Below are positions 27,301-36,962 of a stretch of DNA of 64,000 nucleotides, one piece after another (position 1 is the stretch's first letter; every line of letters starts with the position of its first letter). The translations under genes and the position numbers were made by a program. The DNA comes from Elephas maximus indicus. Its lineage: Eukaryota; Chordata; Mammalia; Proboscidea; Elephantidae. The notes beneath the pieces are model-generated. The model was not told where the DNA came from and searched no databases. It saw only the letters and a list, made by a program, of their open reading frames with translations. The stretch covers positions 108,186,823 through 108,250,822 of the forward strand of contig NC_064822.1 in NCBI RefSeq assembly GCF_024166365.1, in the 5' to 3' direction.

Positions 27301-28352
27301 CATATAGTAGCTGCTTAGAAAGTGTTTGCTTGAGGGATGGATGAGTCGGTGGGTTGGTGGATAGGTGGGTGGGTGAATGGATGGATGGATACACGGATGG
27401 GTGGATACCTAGATGGGTGGATGGATGGAGGGGGGAGGGAGGGAGGGAGGGAGGGACGGATGGATGGGTGGGTGGGTGGGTGGTTGGATGGATGGGTGGG
27501 TGGGTGGGTAGAAGATGAATAATGATGAATGAGAATAAGGTTACTACACAATCTACTTTGTCTGTTGGGTATTTTCACACCTCTTATCTGCTTCCCTGCC
27601 AAGAGAAAAAGATAAAAATAAATCCTCCCAAGAAGTCAAATTGAGGTCTAAATGAGTTGAGTGCTTTCCTAAGGTCCCAGGACATACATATCTGGAAGTG
27701 ATTGCGGCCACCAGACAGAGCTGGTGTGATGTAATGAGTTGTGGCAGGGCCCAAGGCTCTCCCATTGATTTGGTCAGTGTCCAAAGACCCTGCCTGCCCC
27801 TAAGGTACTCACCTTGTCAATGAAGGAGGCAAACTTGTTGTTGAGAGCCATTATCTGATCCCGCTCTTGGGTCTTGACCCTCTGAATTTCAGGGTCCACC
27901 TCCAGGTGAAGTGGCTGAAGGAGGCTCTGGTTAATGGTTACCTCTTGGATGCCTCCCGGGGGACAAGAAGGGCCAAAGCCCCCAAGCCCAAAATTGCTAC
28001 CCTCAAACCCAGCACCACCAAAACCACCTCCTCCATAGCCACCACCCCCAAAGCCACCATTTCCAAAGCCTCCACCCCCAAAGCTTCTGCCCCACCCAAA
28101 TGCCTCTCCTGCTCCCCCACCCTGGGGAAAACCACTGGCACTTCTCCCCACCAGACTAATGAAGATGCTTTTACTGCCACCCAGATTGTAGAGGCTCCTA
28201 GAGCCAAACCCCTTCCCATAGCTCGCATACCCACTACCGCCACACCTCCCTCTGGACTGACACACAGCCCTGCTCCCACCACCAGAGCCTGCACTGTAAA
28301 CCCGCCAGCTCCTTGAGCTAAATGCAGACTGAGAACTGAATTGTCGACTCAT
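15357..28352 (-). CDS. KRT77: Keratin 77, type II cytoskeletal (complete, 9 exons)
   Basis: Coding exons in gene order: 27813-28352, 22791-23005, 21510-21570, 20699-20794, 19498-19662, 17536-17661, 17192-17412, 16655-16689, 15357-15616. All introns are GT/AG. Sizes 540, 215, 61, 96, 165, 126, 221, 35 and 260 total 1,719 nt, giving 572 aa (human 578). It begins [13 protein letters not shown], carries [15 protein letters not shown] in the head, [16 protein letters not shown] in H1 and [12 protein letters not shown] at the rod start. The tail ends [17 protein letters not shown], a KRT77 signature. An in-frame Met further upstream (28484) is rejected because the TATA box at 28470-28477 lies between. 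Family role: minor type II keratin of sweat-duct and adnexal epithelium. Odd features: residue 466 in the helix-termination motif is Cys instead of Arg ([13 protein letters not shown]), and the usual ELNR of coil 2 reads EHNL (383-386). The frame is fully open. Intron 1 is 4.8 kb. Confidence 0.95.
15855..16009 (-). repeat. Afrotherian SINE, minus orientation, with a 13-bp plus-strand head fragment
   Basis: It starts with the plus-oriented SINE head GGAGCCCTGGTGG, switching at once to a minus copy (GGATTCCGACTCATAGGGAC to ACCACCAAGGCCACCAGGG). It lies in KRT77 intron 8 as the first of three adjacent SINEs. Confidence 0.8.
16021..16203 (+). repeat. Afrotherian SINE, plus orientation
   Basis: The head is decayed (AATCACTCAGCTGCTAACCA). 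The body GGAGAAAGACTTGATGATC and the tail near GGGGTCACTAGGAGTGGAAA follow, ending CACCCAACAACAAC. It lies in KRT77 intron 8, inverted relative to the copies on both sides. Confidence 0.8.
16223..16438 (-). repeat. Afrotherian SINE, minus orientation
   Basis: It opens TTGTTGTTGTCATTCTTAG, then GTCAGTTCTGACTCATAGTG, and ends GTGTCACCCAGGGACTTAG. It is the third SINE of the KRT77 intron 8 cluster. Confidence 0.85.
18720..18877. repeat. MIR SINE, left part, split by a DNA transposon
   Basis: MIR words in order: TCCTGGCTCTGCCACTTACT, then GGGTTGTTGTAAGGATTAAA. The MIR resumes after the insertion at 19292 (CATAAAGCACTTAGTGCAGT, CTCAATAAATGTTAG). It lies in KRT77 intron 5. Confidence 0.8.
18878..19291. 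mobile_element. Nonautonomous DNA transposon with terminal inverted repeats
   Basis: The left end CAGGCAATCCCTGGATTACG and the right end CATAACCCGGGGACTGCCTG are imperfect inverted repeats of about 23 bp. No transposase frame is present. The family is not certain; the ends recall the Tc1/mariner-like MER elements of mammals. It is inserted into a MIR in KRT77 intron 5, and a 41-bp SINE head lies inside it. Confidence 0.65.
19039..19079 (+). repeat. 41-bp SINE head fragment
   Basis: GGAGCCCTGGTGGTGCAGTG and the following GTTAAGAGCTTGTCTGCTAA match only the first 41 bp of the afrotherian SINE. The body and the RTE-like tail are absent. It sits inside the DNA transposon at 18878-19291. Confidence 0.8.
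19292..19350. repeat. MIR SINE, right part
   Basis: This continues the MIR interrupted at 18878, ending with CTCAATAAATGTTAGTTA. Confidence 0.75.
20070..20235. repeat. MIR SINE
   Basis: Words in order: TGTGTGACCAAGCCAGTAAT, TCAACTTCCTCATCTATAGA, ATGGAGATACCAATAATA, then a decayed end. It lies in KRT77 intron 4. Confidence 0.7.
20932..21121 (-). repeat. Afrotherian SINE, minus orientation
   Basis: ACGAGTTCCCATCGAGTCAA and GATCCCATGTGTGTCAGAG are followed by GGACTCGAACCTCCAACATT; the head end is decayed. It lies in KRT77 intron 3. Confidence 0.85.
22135..22229. repeat. MIR SINE, left part, split by MER5A
   Basis: TAATAGCTAGTGCTTATGAA and GCACAGTACTAAAAACTTAT mark the first half. The second half resumes after the hAT element with CCTCACAGCAACTCAAC. 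It lies in KRT77 intron 2. Confidence 0.75.
22229..22392. mobile_element. MER5A-like hAT-Charlie nonautonomous DNA transposon
   Basis: The ends GGTGGTTCTCAAAG and TTTGAGAACCACAG are the MER5A terminal inverted repeats, with GTCACCTGGAAATGTG inside. It is about 160 bp and inserted in a MIR. Confidence 0.8.
22393..22505. repeat. MIR SINE, right part
   Basis: CCCACTTTACTGATGCAAAA, CTGAAGGCTTAGAAAGGTTA and AGCTAGCAAGC are MIR 3' core words. Confidence 0.75.
23974..24003. repeat. Impure (CA)n microsatellite
   Basis: Runs of CACACA broken by GACACT in KRT77 intron 1. Confidence 0.8.
25090..25300. repeat. Ancient L2/L3-like interspersed repeat
   Basis: The words CATATTTATTGAGCAATTAT, ATGCCAGGCACCATTCTGGT, AATGAACAAAAAGATAAAAT and GGAGCTTATATTCTA follow the order of a common old mammalian interspersed repeat. 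The family name is uncertain. It lies in KRT77 intron 1. Confidence 0.55.
27332..27511. repeat. (GGAT/GGTG)n tetranucleotide array
   Basis: About 180 bp of GGAT, GGTG and GGGA units, including a run of GGGAGGGAGGGA. It lies in KRT77 intron 1, 300 bp from exon 1. The G-runs could form quadruplexes on the strand opposite the transcribed sense. Confidence 0.9.
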
Positions 28353-28469
28353 AGTTGCTGGAGCATCCAGAGAAGCAGACAAGAGAAAGGGCCCAGCTAG
28401 AAGGAGGCAGAGACCAGGGAGGGAAGGAGCTATGTATGACTGATTTGGCAAGAGATCTGGCTCTGTTCC

Positions 28470-28549
28470 TATATATACATGCATTCACTGGGCTGGGCGA
28501 CTTCAGAATCCTGGGAGGGGAGTATTAATGTTTAGTTTGCCTGCCAGCA
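28470..28549 (-). promoter_or_regulatory. KRT77: KRT77 core promoter: TATA box and CK-box-like element
   Basis: On the minus strand, TATATATA lies at 28470-28477, 118 bp before the start codon. AAACTAAA, one base off the CK-box consensus AARCCAAA, lies at 28531-28538, directly preceded by CAGGCA. Spacing to the TATA box is about 54 bp, close to the 60 bp seen for KRT1. Confidence 0.65.
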
Positions 28550-29334
28550 CTGTTTAAAAGCTCACACCTATGAGTTGCAGAAATTGCATTGTAGATAAAC
28601 TTCCCCAACTTGATCATTTATCATACATCTCTTACCATTTAGAGATCAGAGTGAAATCATCTCTCAGAATCTAGTTGCTGAAGACTCCTATACAGTTTCC
28701 CCCAAATAGTTAGCTGATCTCTTAGAAACTCCATCATTGAGTTGTTTGTTTTGGGGCATGCCTGGGAGAACTGGGGCAAAGCTAAGGGATGTCTAGCTAC
28801 CTGAGGACCACAGCTGGAACAAGAGTAGAGACACCTGCTATTCCAGCTATGTCCTGGTGGGACAAAAGCTTTGTTCTAACATCCCACACCCTGTTTCTGC
28901 TCCCCACTGTTATCATCACCATGCATACCTCAAGGTTTATCACATGAAAACACAGTATTGTGCTCACTGAGTGCAAATGGAAGCCAGGAGACCCTTCTCA
29001 AGGCTACCTGCATTTTGCTGGGTACATCTTGTGCTGCTCTGTAAGCCTCAAGCTCCTTGAATACAAAACAGATAAGGTCCTTCGACACTGAAGGTCTGGT
29101 TGTAGATTCACTGAGCATCTACCAGTACCTAACATTGTCTTCTAGACCAGGAGATAAGCTATGCCAAAATACCTTCTTTTTTTTTTCATTTCCAATCTGT
29201 TGAAGACCAATACTTCCATAAATTACAAATTACCATCAAAATGAGATAAAAAAAATACATAACACAAGCCTCAATCTTTTTATTTTTAAGATTCAACAGA
29301 AATAAAGTTGCTCTGTTGCTAATATATGCATTCC

Positions 29335-29372
29335 GTGTGTGTGTGTGTGTGTGTATGTGTGTGTGCGTGTCT
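29335..29372. repeat. (GT)n microsatellite
   Basis: GTGTGT run with single A and C interruptions, about 38 bp. Confidence 0.85.
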
Positions 29373-30331
29373 CCTAAACGGTTACTCTCAAATTCGGTAC
29401 TTAGTTCATCACAAACCAGTAACAAAGAGTCCATGGTCTGTGGCTCCACACTTTGAGAAACAACGTCCCAGATAATACACATGGGGTGAAGCTCATTCAG
29501 TAAGCATCAGTGTCAGCCAACAAAAATATGTTTGTCCTCTGGACTCAAAAACCTGGTGGCTTTCATTCAAAACTGTAAAAAAAATAAAATAAAATAAGTG
29601 TCCAGCCTCAGAAAAATGGCTTGTGATCCAATGTTAAAGGAAGGAAGCAGAATTCAAAATGATGCCTGTGCTATGAACTCATAAAGATTAAAAATGCAGA
29701 AAAACAATAAGAATGTAGATAAAAAAAAAAAAAAAAAGGCAGACTTAAAAAGCAACATAGAAAGTGAAGGTATTTATTAGGGATAGCAGGAGATTTTTTT
29801 TTTCTCTGATATTTTAAATCTCATTTTCTTTTGTGCTTGTGGAACAAATAAATTTTTTTTTTTTAAAGTTGGGGCTGAAATCACAGCTGGTAGCATCTAG
29901 CGAGGTGGAAAGGGGCGGGAGGTGGGAAAGAACAAGAAGAGATGTCTGGGGAGCAGCGGTGAGGAGAAGGCACCTTCGGGTGGGGATGCTCTGGGGTCCA
30001 CCTGTGGGCAGCTTCAAGTCTCCATGCCTCCTTATCATTACCATCCGCTTTCTCTGCTCAGTAACCGTTTAGTGGCCTATCTCCAGGAGACACTGTGTGT
30101 AGAAGAGATAGTGAGCCTGGAATTTATAGTCAGCAGAGCCGGTTTCAGTTTCCAGCCCTGCTTTTTACTGGGCCTTGTGATCACAGACAAGTCGCCTATT
30201 CCCTGAGCCTCAGAGACTTAAAGGAATCATAGCATCTGTTTCTCAAAGGTTCAATGAGAGAATGCATGTGAAAACAACTCAGAAAACTAGCACACTAAAC
30301 TTGCATAAACACAGCTGCTCACAGGGACTCG

Positions 30332-30536
30332 TGGAGTCCCTGGGTGACACTGATTAAGCTCTGGACTAACTGAAAGGTTAAAGGTTCAAACCAACCCAGA
30401 GGTGCCTCCGAAGTTAGTCCTGGTGATCTGCTTCTGAAAGGTCACAGCTTTGGAAACCCTATGGAACAGTTCTACTTGTCACACCTGGGGTCGCCACGAG
30501 TCAGAATCCACTAGAGAGCAACTAACAACAACAACG
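30332..30536 (+). repeat. Afrotherian SINE, plus orientation
   Basis: The head TGGAGTCCCTGGGTGACAC is followed by the body AACCCTATGGAACAGTTCTA and the tail ACGAGTCAGAATCCACTAGA, then AACAACAACA. Confidence 0.85.
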
Positions 30537-30858
30537 CAGGTGCTGGGAGGATGACCAAGTGTTTCATGTTGCTCAGGACTTTCAGTGCTAAAACCTGTCT
30601 ACACAGCCCTAGCCCAGACCCTGACACTCCCTGGGAGCTCTTGGTAGGACAGGGAAGCCAGGACTCAGTCTTCAAGCACCGAGTGATAAGGAAAGAACCC
30701 GTAGAGCCCGAGGAATGAAAGGGAAGTGGACCGGGAAATGGATGGCTTAGTGTGAGACAGCTGCCTGGAGGCAAGGATTCTGAGTTAGGTCAACAGGCAA
30801 GGAGAAGAGGTGGAGGTCTGGCAGAGGAAAAGAGGGTGTCATGGAGAAGGCAAATTAG

Positions 30859-30921
30859 GCATTGGTGGTTCAGTAGTAGAATTCTCGTCTTTTATCCAGG
30901 AGACCTGGGTTCGATGCCAAC
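30859..30921 (+). pseudogene. tRNA-Gly-derived pseudogene or SINE fragment
   Basis: GCATTGGTGGTTCAGTAGTA and GAATTCTCG, followed by GGGTTCGATGCCAA, match the D arm, A box and B box of tRNA-Gly(GCC). The anticodon stem no longer pairs, the loop reads CTTTTAT, and the 3' acceptor strand is missing. It is not a working tRNA gene. Confidence 0.75.
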
Positions 30922-31611
30922 AGACAGGGAAAATGAGAGTTAGATAAAGTAACTCATCCAAGAACACGCAGATGAAAATGGTGGAATGGGGTTTGAGGCC
31001 AGGCATTCTGACTCAGAGCCAAGGAGGTGGGTCCTTGGAGGGTGATGAGTTCCCTCTTTACTCTCCCTAGCTCTCCCCACCAGCCTTCCATGCTCTCCTT
31101 ACAAAGAGTGAGAAGTCAGTTGAGGGCTCCATCCACCTTGCCAGGCCTGTCTCCCAGGTACTGAAAGCCAGGGCTGCCAAGAGAGTGAGGTTGGGGCACG
31201 TATCAGCCACTGATCATGGTCTCAGGCAGTAGCGGGAGGCAGGATTTGAGAGGAGCTGCAGGTGTGACTGGCAGGGCAGCCCCCACAACATGTTCCCCGC
31301 CTTGCCCAGCATCTCCCAGGGCCTTGAGGCGGATCTGACAGGGCAGCACAGAGGCGTGGCAGGGGTGTGGGGACAGAGGCAGGGCCCCCCAGCAGAGAAA
31401 AAGAGAGGGAGAATTTCACTCACTGGCCCGCATTTGGAAGGGAGGGGAGAGCTGGTATAGGTGTGAGGGTTGCTTCCCTGCCCAGCTCAGTACCCCTAAA
31501 CTTGGTCTTTTAGCACCTTGAAATGGGCCGCAGAAGGGAGGCAGTAATGTGACAGGAATCATACAGAATAGCCCTTCCAAATAAATAGAAGCTCCTAGCT
31601 TTCTATTCAAG

Positions 31612-31810
31612 AAGCCCTGGTGGCGCAATGTTAAGCACTCGTCTGCTAACCGAAAGGTTGGCAATTCAAGAGCAGCTCAGAGGGAGAAAGACCTGGCAAT
31701 CTTCTCCCAGAAAAGATTACAGCTGAGAAAACCCTATGTGCAGTTCTACTTTGTCACATGGGGTCACTACCAGTTGAAATCAATGCGATGGCAACTAACC
31801 ACAACACAAC
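31612..31810 (+). repeat. Afrotherian SINE, plus orientation
   Basis: AAGCCCTGGTGGCGCAATGT, then CTGCTAACCGAAAGGTTGGC and GATTACAGCTGAGAAAACC, with a decayed tail and ACCACAACACAAC. Confidence 0.9.
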
Positions 31811-32659
31811 ATCCTTCTATTCACTATTCTTCCTACACAAGAGGGCCAGAGCTGGACCTATGACAGAGACCATCAGCCCAGTCTGATGAAACAGGTGAAA
31901 AGAGAGAGAAGGACTTGATCGAGGAAAAATTCCAGGGCAGCCTCCATGTTCCTGCAGCCTGGGAGAGATGGCTGTTTGGGAGCCTCCACCTCCAGCCTCT
32001 AACAGACCCTCCATACTGGGGGTAGGAGGTGTTTCAGGGCAACAATTAAGTATTCAATCTCCTCCCAAGGCCCCCAAATTAGCTAGGATCCCACTCTGAT
32101 ATCCGGCTGACCAACATTCCATAGTCTGCCTGAAAACCGAGAATCAGGCACTCTCCCTCCTTCTCATCAAACCCAATAGGAGCTCTTGGGCCTGAGGATT
32201 GTGGAGAAGCTCTCCCAAGGTCTCAGAGCAGCCCTGCAAATTCCCATGGCCAACATCCAGGGATAATATTGTCCTGGGCATATTAAGGCTCTTCCATCCA
32301 GCCTGCTGAGAGTCATGACTATTCATACACACATTTATAAAGCTGGCAATTCTCTTGTCTCTGAGCCAAAGGGAACAGCTGGGTGGGGGTATATCCAAAG
32401 GAAAATAAGGCTGCAGGTTAGACTTGGATTGAATTCCAAGGGAAACAGTGCACTCCTGGTGGGGACTGGGGTTGCCTGAATCAAAGGAGGAGTGGAGATG
32501 GACACAGGATTACAGGGCTAGCTAGTGGTGGGGCAAGGACAAGAATTCCAAGCCCAAGGGGGAATATGAAACCTGTGGGAAATTCCAAGTCCGTGTCTTA
32601 CCTCACTTATCCAGGGAGAGAGTGGAGTGCTAGACAAACATAAGGAACTAGCAATTTAT

Positions 32660-32900
32660 TATTATCCCCTCAGTTTAAAGAATGCGTAGGTTCTTGAAAT
32701 GTTAGTCATAAACAGTAAGAATCCTTTATGGTGCTCTTACAATGTGCCAGGAGTTAAACAGATGACATCATCAATTTGCACAACTTCATTTCACAGATGA
32801 GATGGGGGAGGAGGTTAAGCACCCTGCCCGTGATCCCACAGCTTATAAGTGGTGGGCCCCAGATGGCACCTGGGCAGCCTGGCTCAAAGCCTAAGAACTT
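32660..32900. repeat. MIR SINE
   Basis: Words in order: TCCTTTATGGTGCTCTTACA, ATGTGCCAGGAGTTAAACAG, TTCATTTCACAGATGAGATG, TGATCCCACAGCTTATAAGT. Confidence 0.75.
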
Positions 32901-32934
32901 CCCACTGTACTTTATTACTTTCTACTTAATGAAG

Positions 32935-33135
32935 TTTTGGATTTAGGCTGCAGAGTTTGATTCCTGGCTCCAGCACTTACTAGTTGTATGACCCTGGATA
33001 AATTCATTAACCTGTCTGTGCCTCAGTTTCCTTATCTGTAAAATGGAGGCATTAACATTTTCTATCTCATAGGGCTATGAAGATTAAATGAGTTAATTCA
33101 TTAAGAGTCATGCTAATAACAAGCAGTTTTAGCAA
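32935..33135. repeat. MIR SINE
   Basis: A well-preserved copy: TTCCTGGCTCCAGCACTTAC, CTCAGTTTCCTTATCTGTAA, AATGGAGGCATTAACA, ATGAAGATTAAATGAG. Confidence 0.85.
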
Positions 33136-33889
33136 TTATTCTATTGTTGCAAAAGCAAACTTCTGTAACCAACTGTGTTCCCCATCCGGCTTCTCTTAAC
33201 AAATGAGAAAGTCATTGCAAGCAAGAAGACGTGGTCCTATGATGCATTGTGAATGATACAAAGGATGCAGAAAAGCTTTTCTTTAATCATCTATTTAAAG
33301 GAACATGGCAACTTCTCGAAAAGTGTGAAACAAGCCAGAAGTATCCTGTCATTAAGCTAAGCATGCATCTCTGCCAGGTGGATTCACCACCTAGGAGCGG
33401 TATGTGGTGAGAGATGAGGCTACAGCCCCTCTGAGTGCAGGCTTTGCTCTGGATTAGACTATTCCAAGTAAGCATTTCACTCTAGAGCCAGAACATTCTC
33501 TGTCCAAGCAGCAATTGTAGGTTGTGCTTTTCTAGGTTTGACTAACCGAAGCTGTGTGTTTACTCAGCTAAGAGTTTCTGTGATCACCATAAGGGGTGCC
33601 CTCTCTTTCTCTGTTATCTGACATCTTTTACCAGTTCTTTATGCTAAAGAGGACACTTTATAAGGAGGAGTACTCATGCATGTACTCATGTTTGTTCACC
33701 TGGTATTTTGTTTCTCCTACCTGGATCCACCTAGTTTGAGAGGAAAAACAATAATAGCACATCTCTTTCTTTCTTATCACAGTCTTTCAGGCTCCAGATA
33801 TTTATTGAGCACCCACTGTGTGCAAGTCACTGTGCTAGCAGGAGGCTAGCTTTCTACCTTCCACAGCATTGTTCCTGAGTAAATCATCA

Positions 33890-33920
33890 TCACCATAATC
33901 TTGTAGCTACCATATATTGA
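33890..33920. repeat. MIR SINE, left remnant, split by the RTE LINE
   Basis: TAATCTTGTAGCTACCATAT starts a MIR that resumes after the LINE at 36537 (ACCATATATTGAG) and again after the SINE and microsatellite at 36849. Confidence 0.65.
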
Positions 33921-36536
33921 CAACTGTCAGTGGTAGGATAATATCCATACGCCTACAAGGAAGACCAGTTAATACGACTATTATTCAAATTTATGCACCA
34001 ACCACTAGAGCCAAAGATGAAGAAATAGAAGATTTTTATCAGCTGCTGCAGTCTGCAATTGACTGAACATGCAATCAAGATGCATTGATAATTACTGGTG
34101 ATTGGAATGAGAAAGTTGGAAACAAAGAAGAAGGATCAGTAGTTGGAAAATACAGCCTTGGTGATACAAACAATGCCGGAGATCGAATGATAGAATTTTG
34201 CAAGACCAACAACTTCTTCATTGCAAATACCAACGACTTCTTCATTGCGAATACCTTCTTTCACCTACATAAACAGCGACTATACACATGGACCTCTCCA
34301 CATGGAAAGCACAGAAATCAAATTGCTTACATCTGTGGAAAGAGATGATGGAAAAGCTCAATATCATCAGTCAGAACAAGGCCAGGGGCCGACTGTGGAA
34401 CAGACCATCAATTGCTCATATGCAAATTCAGGCTGAAACTGAAGAAAATCAGAGCAAGTCTATGAGAGCCAAAATATGACCTTGAGTATATCCCACCTGA
34501 ATTTAGAGACCATCTGAAGAACAGGTTTGACATATTGAACACTACTGACAGAAGACCAGACGAGTTGTGGAATGACATCAAGGACATCATACATGAAGAA
34601 AACAAGAGGTCATTGAAAAGACAGGAAAGAAAAAAAAGACCAAGATGGATGTCAGAGGAGACTCTGAAACTTGCTTTTGAGCGTCGAGCAGCTAAAGCAA
34701 AAGGAAGAATTGTTGAAGTAAAAGAACTGAACAGAAGATTTCAAAGGGCAGCTCGAGAAGACAAAATAAAGTATTATAATGACATGTACAAAGAGCTGGA
34801 GATGGAAAACCAAAAGGGAAGAGCACGCTCGGCGTTTCTCAAGCTGAAAGAACTGAAGAAATAATTCAAGCCCCAAGTTGCAATAGTGAAGGATTCCATG
34901 GGGAAAATATTAAACAACATAGGAAGCATCAAAAGAAGATGGAAGGAATACACAGAGTCATTATACTAAAAAGAATTAGTCAATGTTCAACTATTTCAAG
35001 AGGCGGCATATGATCAGGAACCAAAGGTACTGAAAGAAGAAGTCCAACCTGCTCTGAAGGCATTGGCAAAAAACAAGGCTCCAGGAATTGATGGAATATC
35101 AACTGAGATGTTTCAACAAACAGACGTAGTGCTGGAGGTGCTCACTCATCTATGCCAAGAAATATGGAAGACAGCTTCCTGGCCAACTGACTGGAAGAGA
35201 TCCATATTTATCCCTATTCCCAAGAAAGGTGATCCAACCGAATGTGGAAATTATAGAACAATATCATTAATATCACATGCAAGCAAAATTTTGCTGAAGA
35301 TCATTCAAAAACAGCTGCAGCAATATATCGACAGGGAACTTCCAGAAATTCATGCCGGTTTCAGAAGAGGACGCGGAACCAGGGATATCATTGCTGATGT
35401 CAGATGGATCCTGGCTGAAAGCAGAGAATACCAGAAGGATGTTTACCTGTGTTTTGTTGACTATGCAAAGGTGTTCAACTGTGTGGATCATAACAAACTA
35501 TGGATAACATTGCAAAGAATGGGAATTCCAGAATACTTAATTGTGCTCATGAGGAACCTTTACATAGATCAAGAGGTGGTTGTTCATACAGAACAAGGGG
35601 ATACTGATTGGTTTAAAGTCAGGAAAGTGTGTGTCAGGTTTGTTTTCTTTCACCATATGTATTCAGTCTGTATGCTCGGCGAATAATCTGAGAAGCTGGA
35701 CTATATGAAGAAGAACGGGGTATCAGGATTGGAGGAAAACTCATTAACAACCTGCATTATGCAGATGACACAACCTTGCTTGCTGAAAGTGAAGAAGACT
35801 TGAAGCACTTACTAATGAAGATCAAAGACCACAGCCTTCAGTATGGATTACACCTCATCATAAAGAAAACAAAAACTGTCACAACTGGACCAATAACCAA
35901 TATCATGATAAATGGAGAAAAGATGGAAGTTGTCAAGGATTTCATTTTACTTGGATCCGCAATCAACAGCCATGGAAGCAGCAGTCAAGAAATCAAAACA
36001 CGCGTTGCATTGAGTAAATCTGCTGCAAAGGACCTCTTTAAAGTTTTGAAAAGCAAAGATGTCACATTGAAGACTAAGGTGAGCTTGACCCAAGCCATGA
36101 TATTTTCAATCGTATCATATGCATGTGAGAGCTGGACAATGAATAAGGAAGACCAAAGAAGAATTGACGCCTTCGAATTGTGGTGTTGGCGAAGAATATT
36201 GAATATACCATGGACTGCCAAAAGAACGAACAAATCTGTCTCGGAAGAAGTGCGGCCAGAATGCTCCTGAGAAGCAAGGATGGCGAGACTGGGTCTTACA
36301 TACTTTGGACGTGTTGTCAGGAGGGACCAGTCCCTGGAGAAGGACATCATGCTTGGCAGGGTACAGGGTCCGCGGAAAAGAGGAAGACCCTCAACAAGGT
36401 GGATTGATACAGTGGCTGCAACAATGAGCTCAAGCATAACAACGATTGTAAGGATGGCGCAGGACCGGGCAGTGTTTCGTTCTGTTGTGCATGGGATCGC
36501 TCTGAGTCGGAACCGACTCGACAGCACCTAAAAACA
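33921..36536 (+). mobile_element. RTE/BovB-type LINE, 5'-truncated
   Basis: A 2.6-kb non-LTR retrotransposon flanked by an exact 12-bp target duplication ACCATATATTGA (33909-33920 and 36537-36548). It begins inside the apurinic endonuclease domain (IITGDWNEKVGN near 34085). After a linker come reverse transcriptase blocks: NKAPGIDGISTEMF (35072), IFIPIPKKGDP, FVDYAKVFNCVDH (usual D of FDCVDH is N here), and the YADDT catalytic motif at 35758-35772. The C-terminal YACESWTMNKEDQRRIDAF follows. The two RT blocks are in different frames and the endonuclease frame is interrupted, so it is dead. The 3' end GAGTCGGAACCGACTCGACA resembles the tail of the local SINEs. Full-length members are over 3 kb. 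Confidence 0.93.
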
Positions 36537-36565
36537 ACCATATATTGAGTCACTATTATCTGCTA

Positions 36566-36766
36566 AGGAGTCCCTGTGTGGCACAAAGAGTTAATGCACT
36601 CAACAGCTAACAGAGAGGTTAGGAGTTCACCACCCGGAGGCACCTTGGAAGAAAGACCTGGTGATCTACTTCTAAAAAATCAGCCATTGAAAAACTTATG
36701 GTGCACAGTTCTACCCTGACACACAGAGTCACCATAAGTTGGAACTGACTCCATGACAACTGTTTC

Positions 36767-36775
<9 letters not shown>
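36566..36775 (+). repeat. Afrotherian SINE, plus orientation
   Basis: AGGAGTCCCTGTGTGGCACA starts the head; the tail is AAGTTGGAACTGACTCCATG. It is flanked by ATTATCTGCTA (36555-36565) and ATTATATGCTA (36849-36859), a target duplication with one mismatch that also encloses the following ATT array. Confidence 0.88.

Positions 36776-36776
<1 letters not shown>

Positions 36777-36853
<77 letters not shown>
36777..36853. repeat. (ATT)n microsatellite
   Basis: About 25 pure ATT units directly after a SINE 3' end and inside its target duplication. Confidence 0.95.
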
Positions 36854-36855
<2 letters not shown>

Positions 36856-36962
36856 GCTAGGTGCTTTATGTGCCTTATTGCTAATCTTTGCAACTACCTC
36901 ACAGAAGAGGCAATATTATCCCATTTGACAGATGGAGCAAATGAGGCTCAAAAAGGTTAAGA
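36849..36962. repeat. MIR SINE, right part
   Basis: TATGCTAGGTGCTTTATGTG, CCCATTTGACAGATGGAGCA and AATGAGGCTCAAAAAGGTTA continue the MIR split by the LINE and SINE. Confidence 0.75.

Larger units (their letters stand above)
28550..33908. other. Intergenic region upstream of KRT77
   Basis: No gene is supported. It holds a (GT)n repeat, A-rich tracts at 29575 and 29719, two plus-strand SINEs, a tRNA-Gly relic and two MIRs. The remainder is unassigned. Confidence 0.6.

Noticed and set aside
27332-27511. CRISPR-like or other spaced repeat array
   Set aside because: It is a simple tetranucleotide microsatellite without spacers, in a mammalian intron.
28353-28484. N-terminal extension of KRT77 from an upstream Met
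   Set aside because: It would start upstream of the TATA box, and the family start MSRQFSS is at 28352.
30859-30921. Functional tRNA-Gly gene
   Set aside because: The anticodon arm does not pair, the anticodon is altered and the 3' acceptor half is missing.
35063-36270. Reverse-transcriptase frames as a possible host gene or retron-like system
   Set aside because: Motifs and the RTE-type 3' end, target duplication and frame breaks identify a dead LINE.
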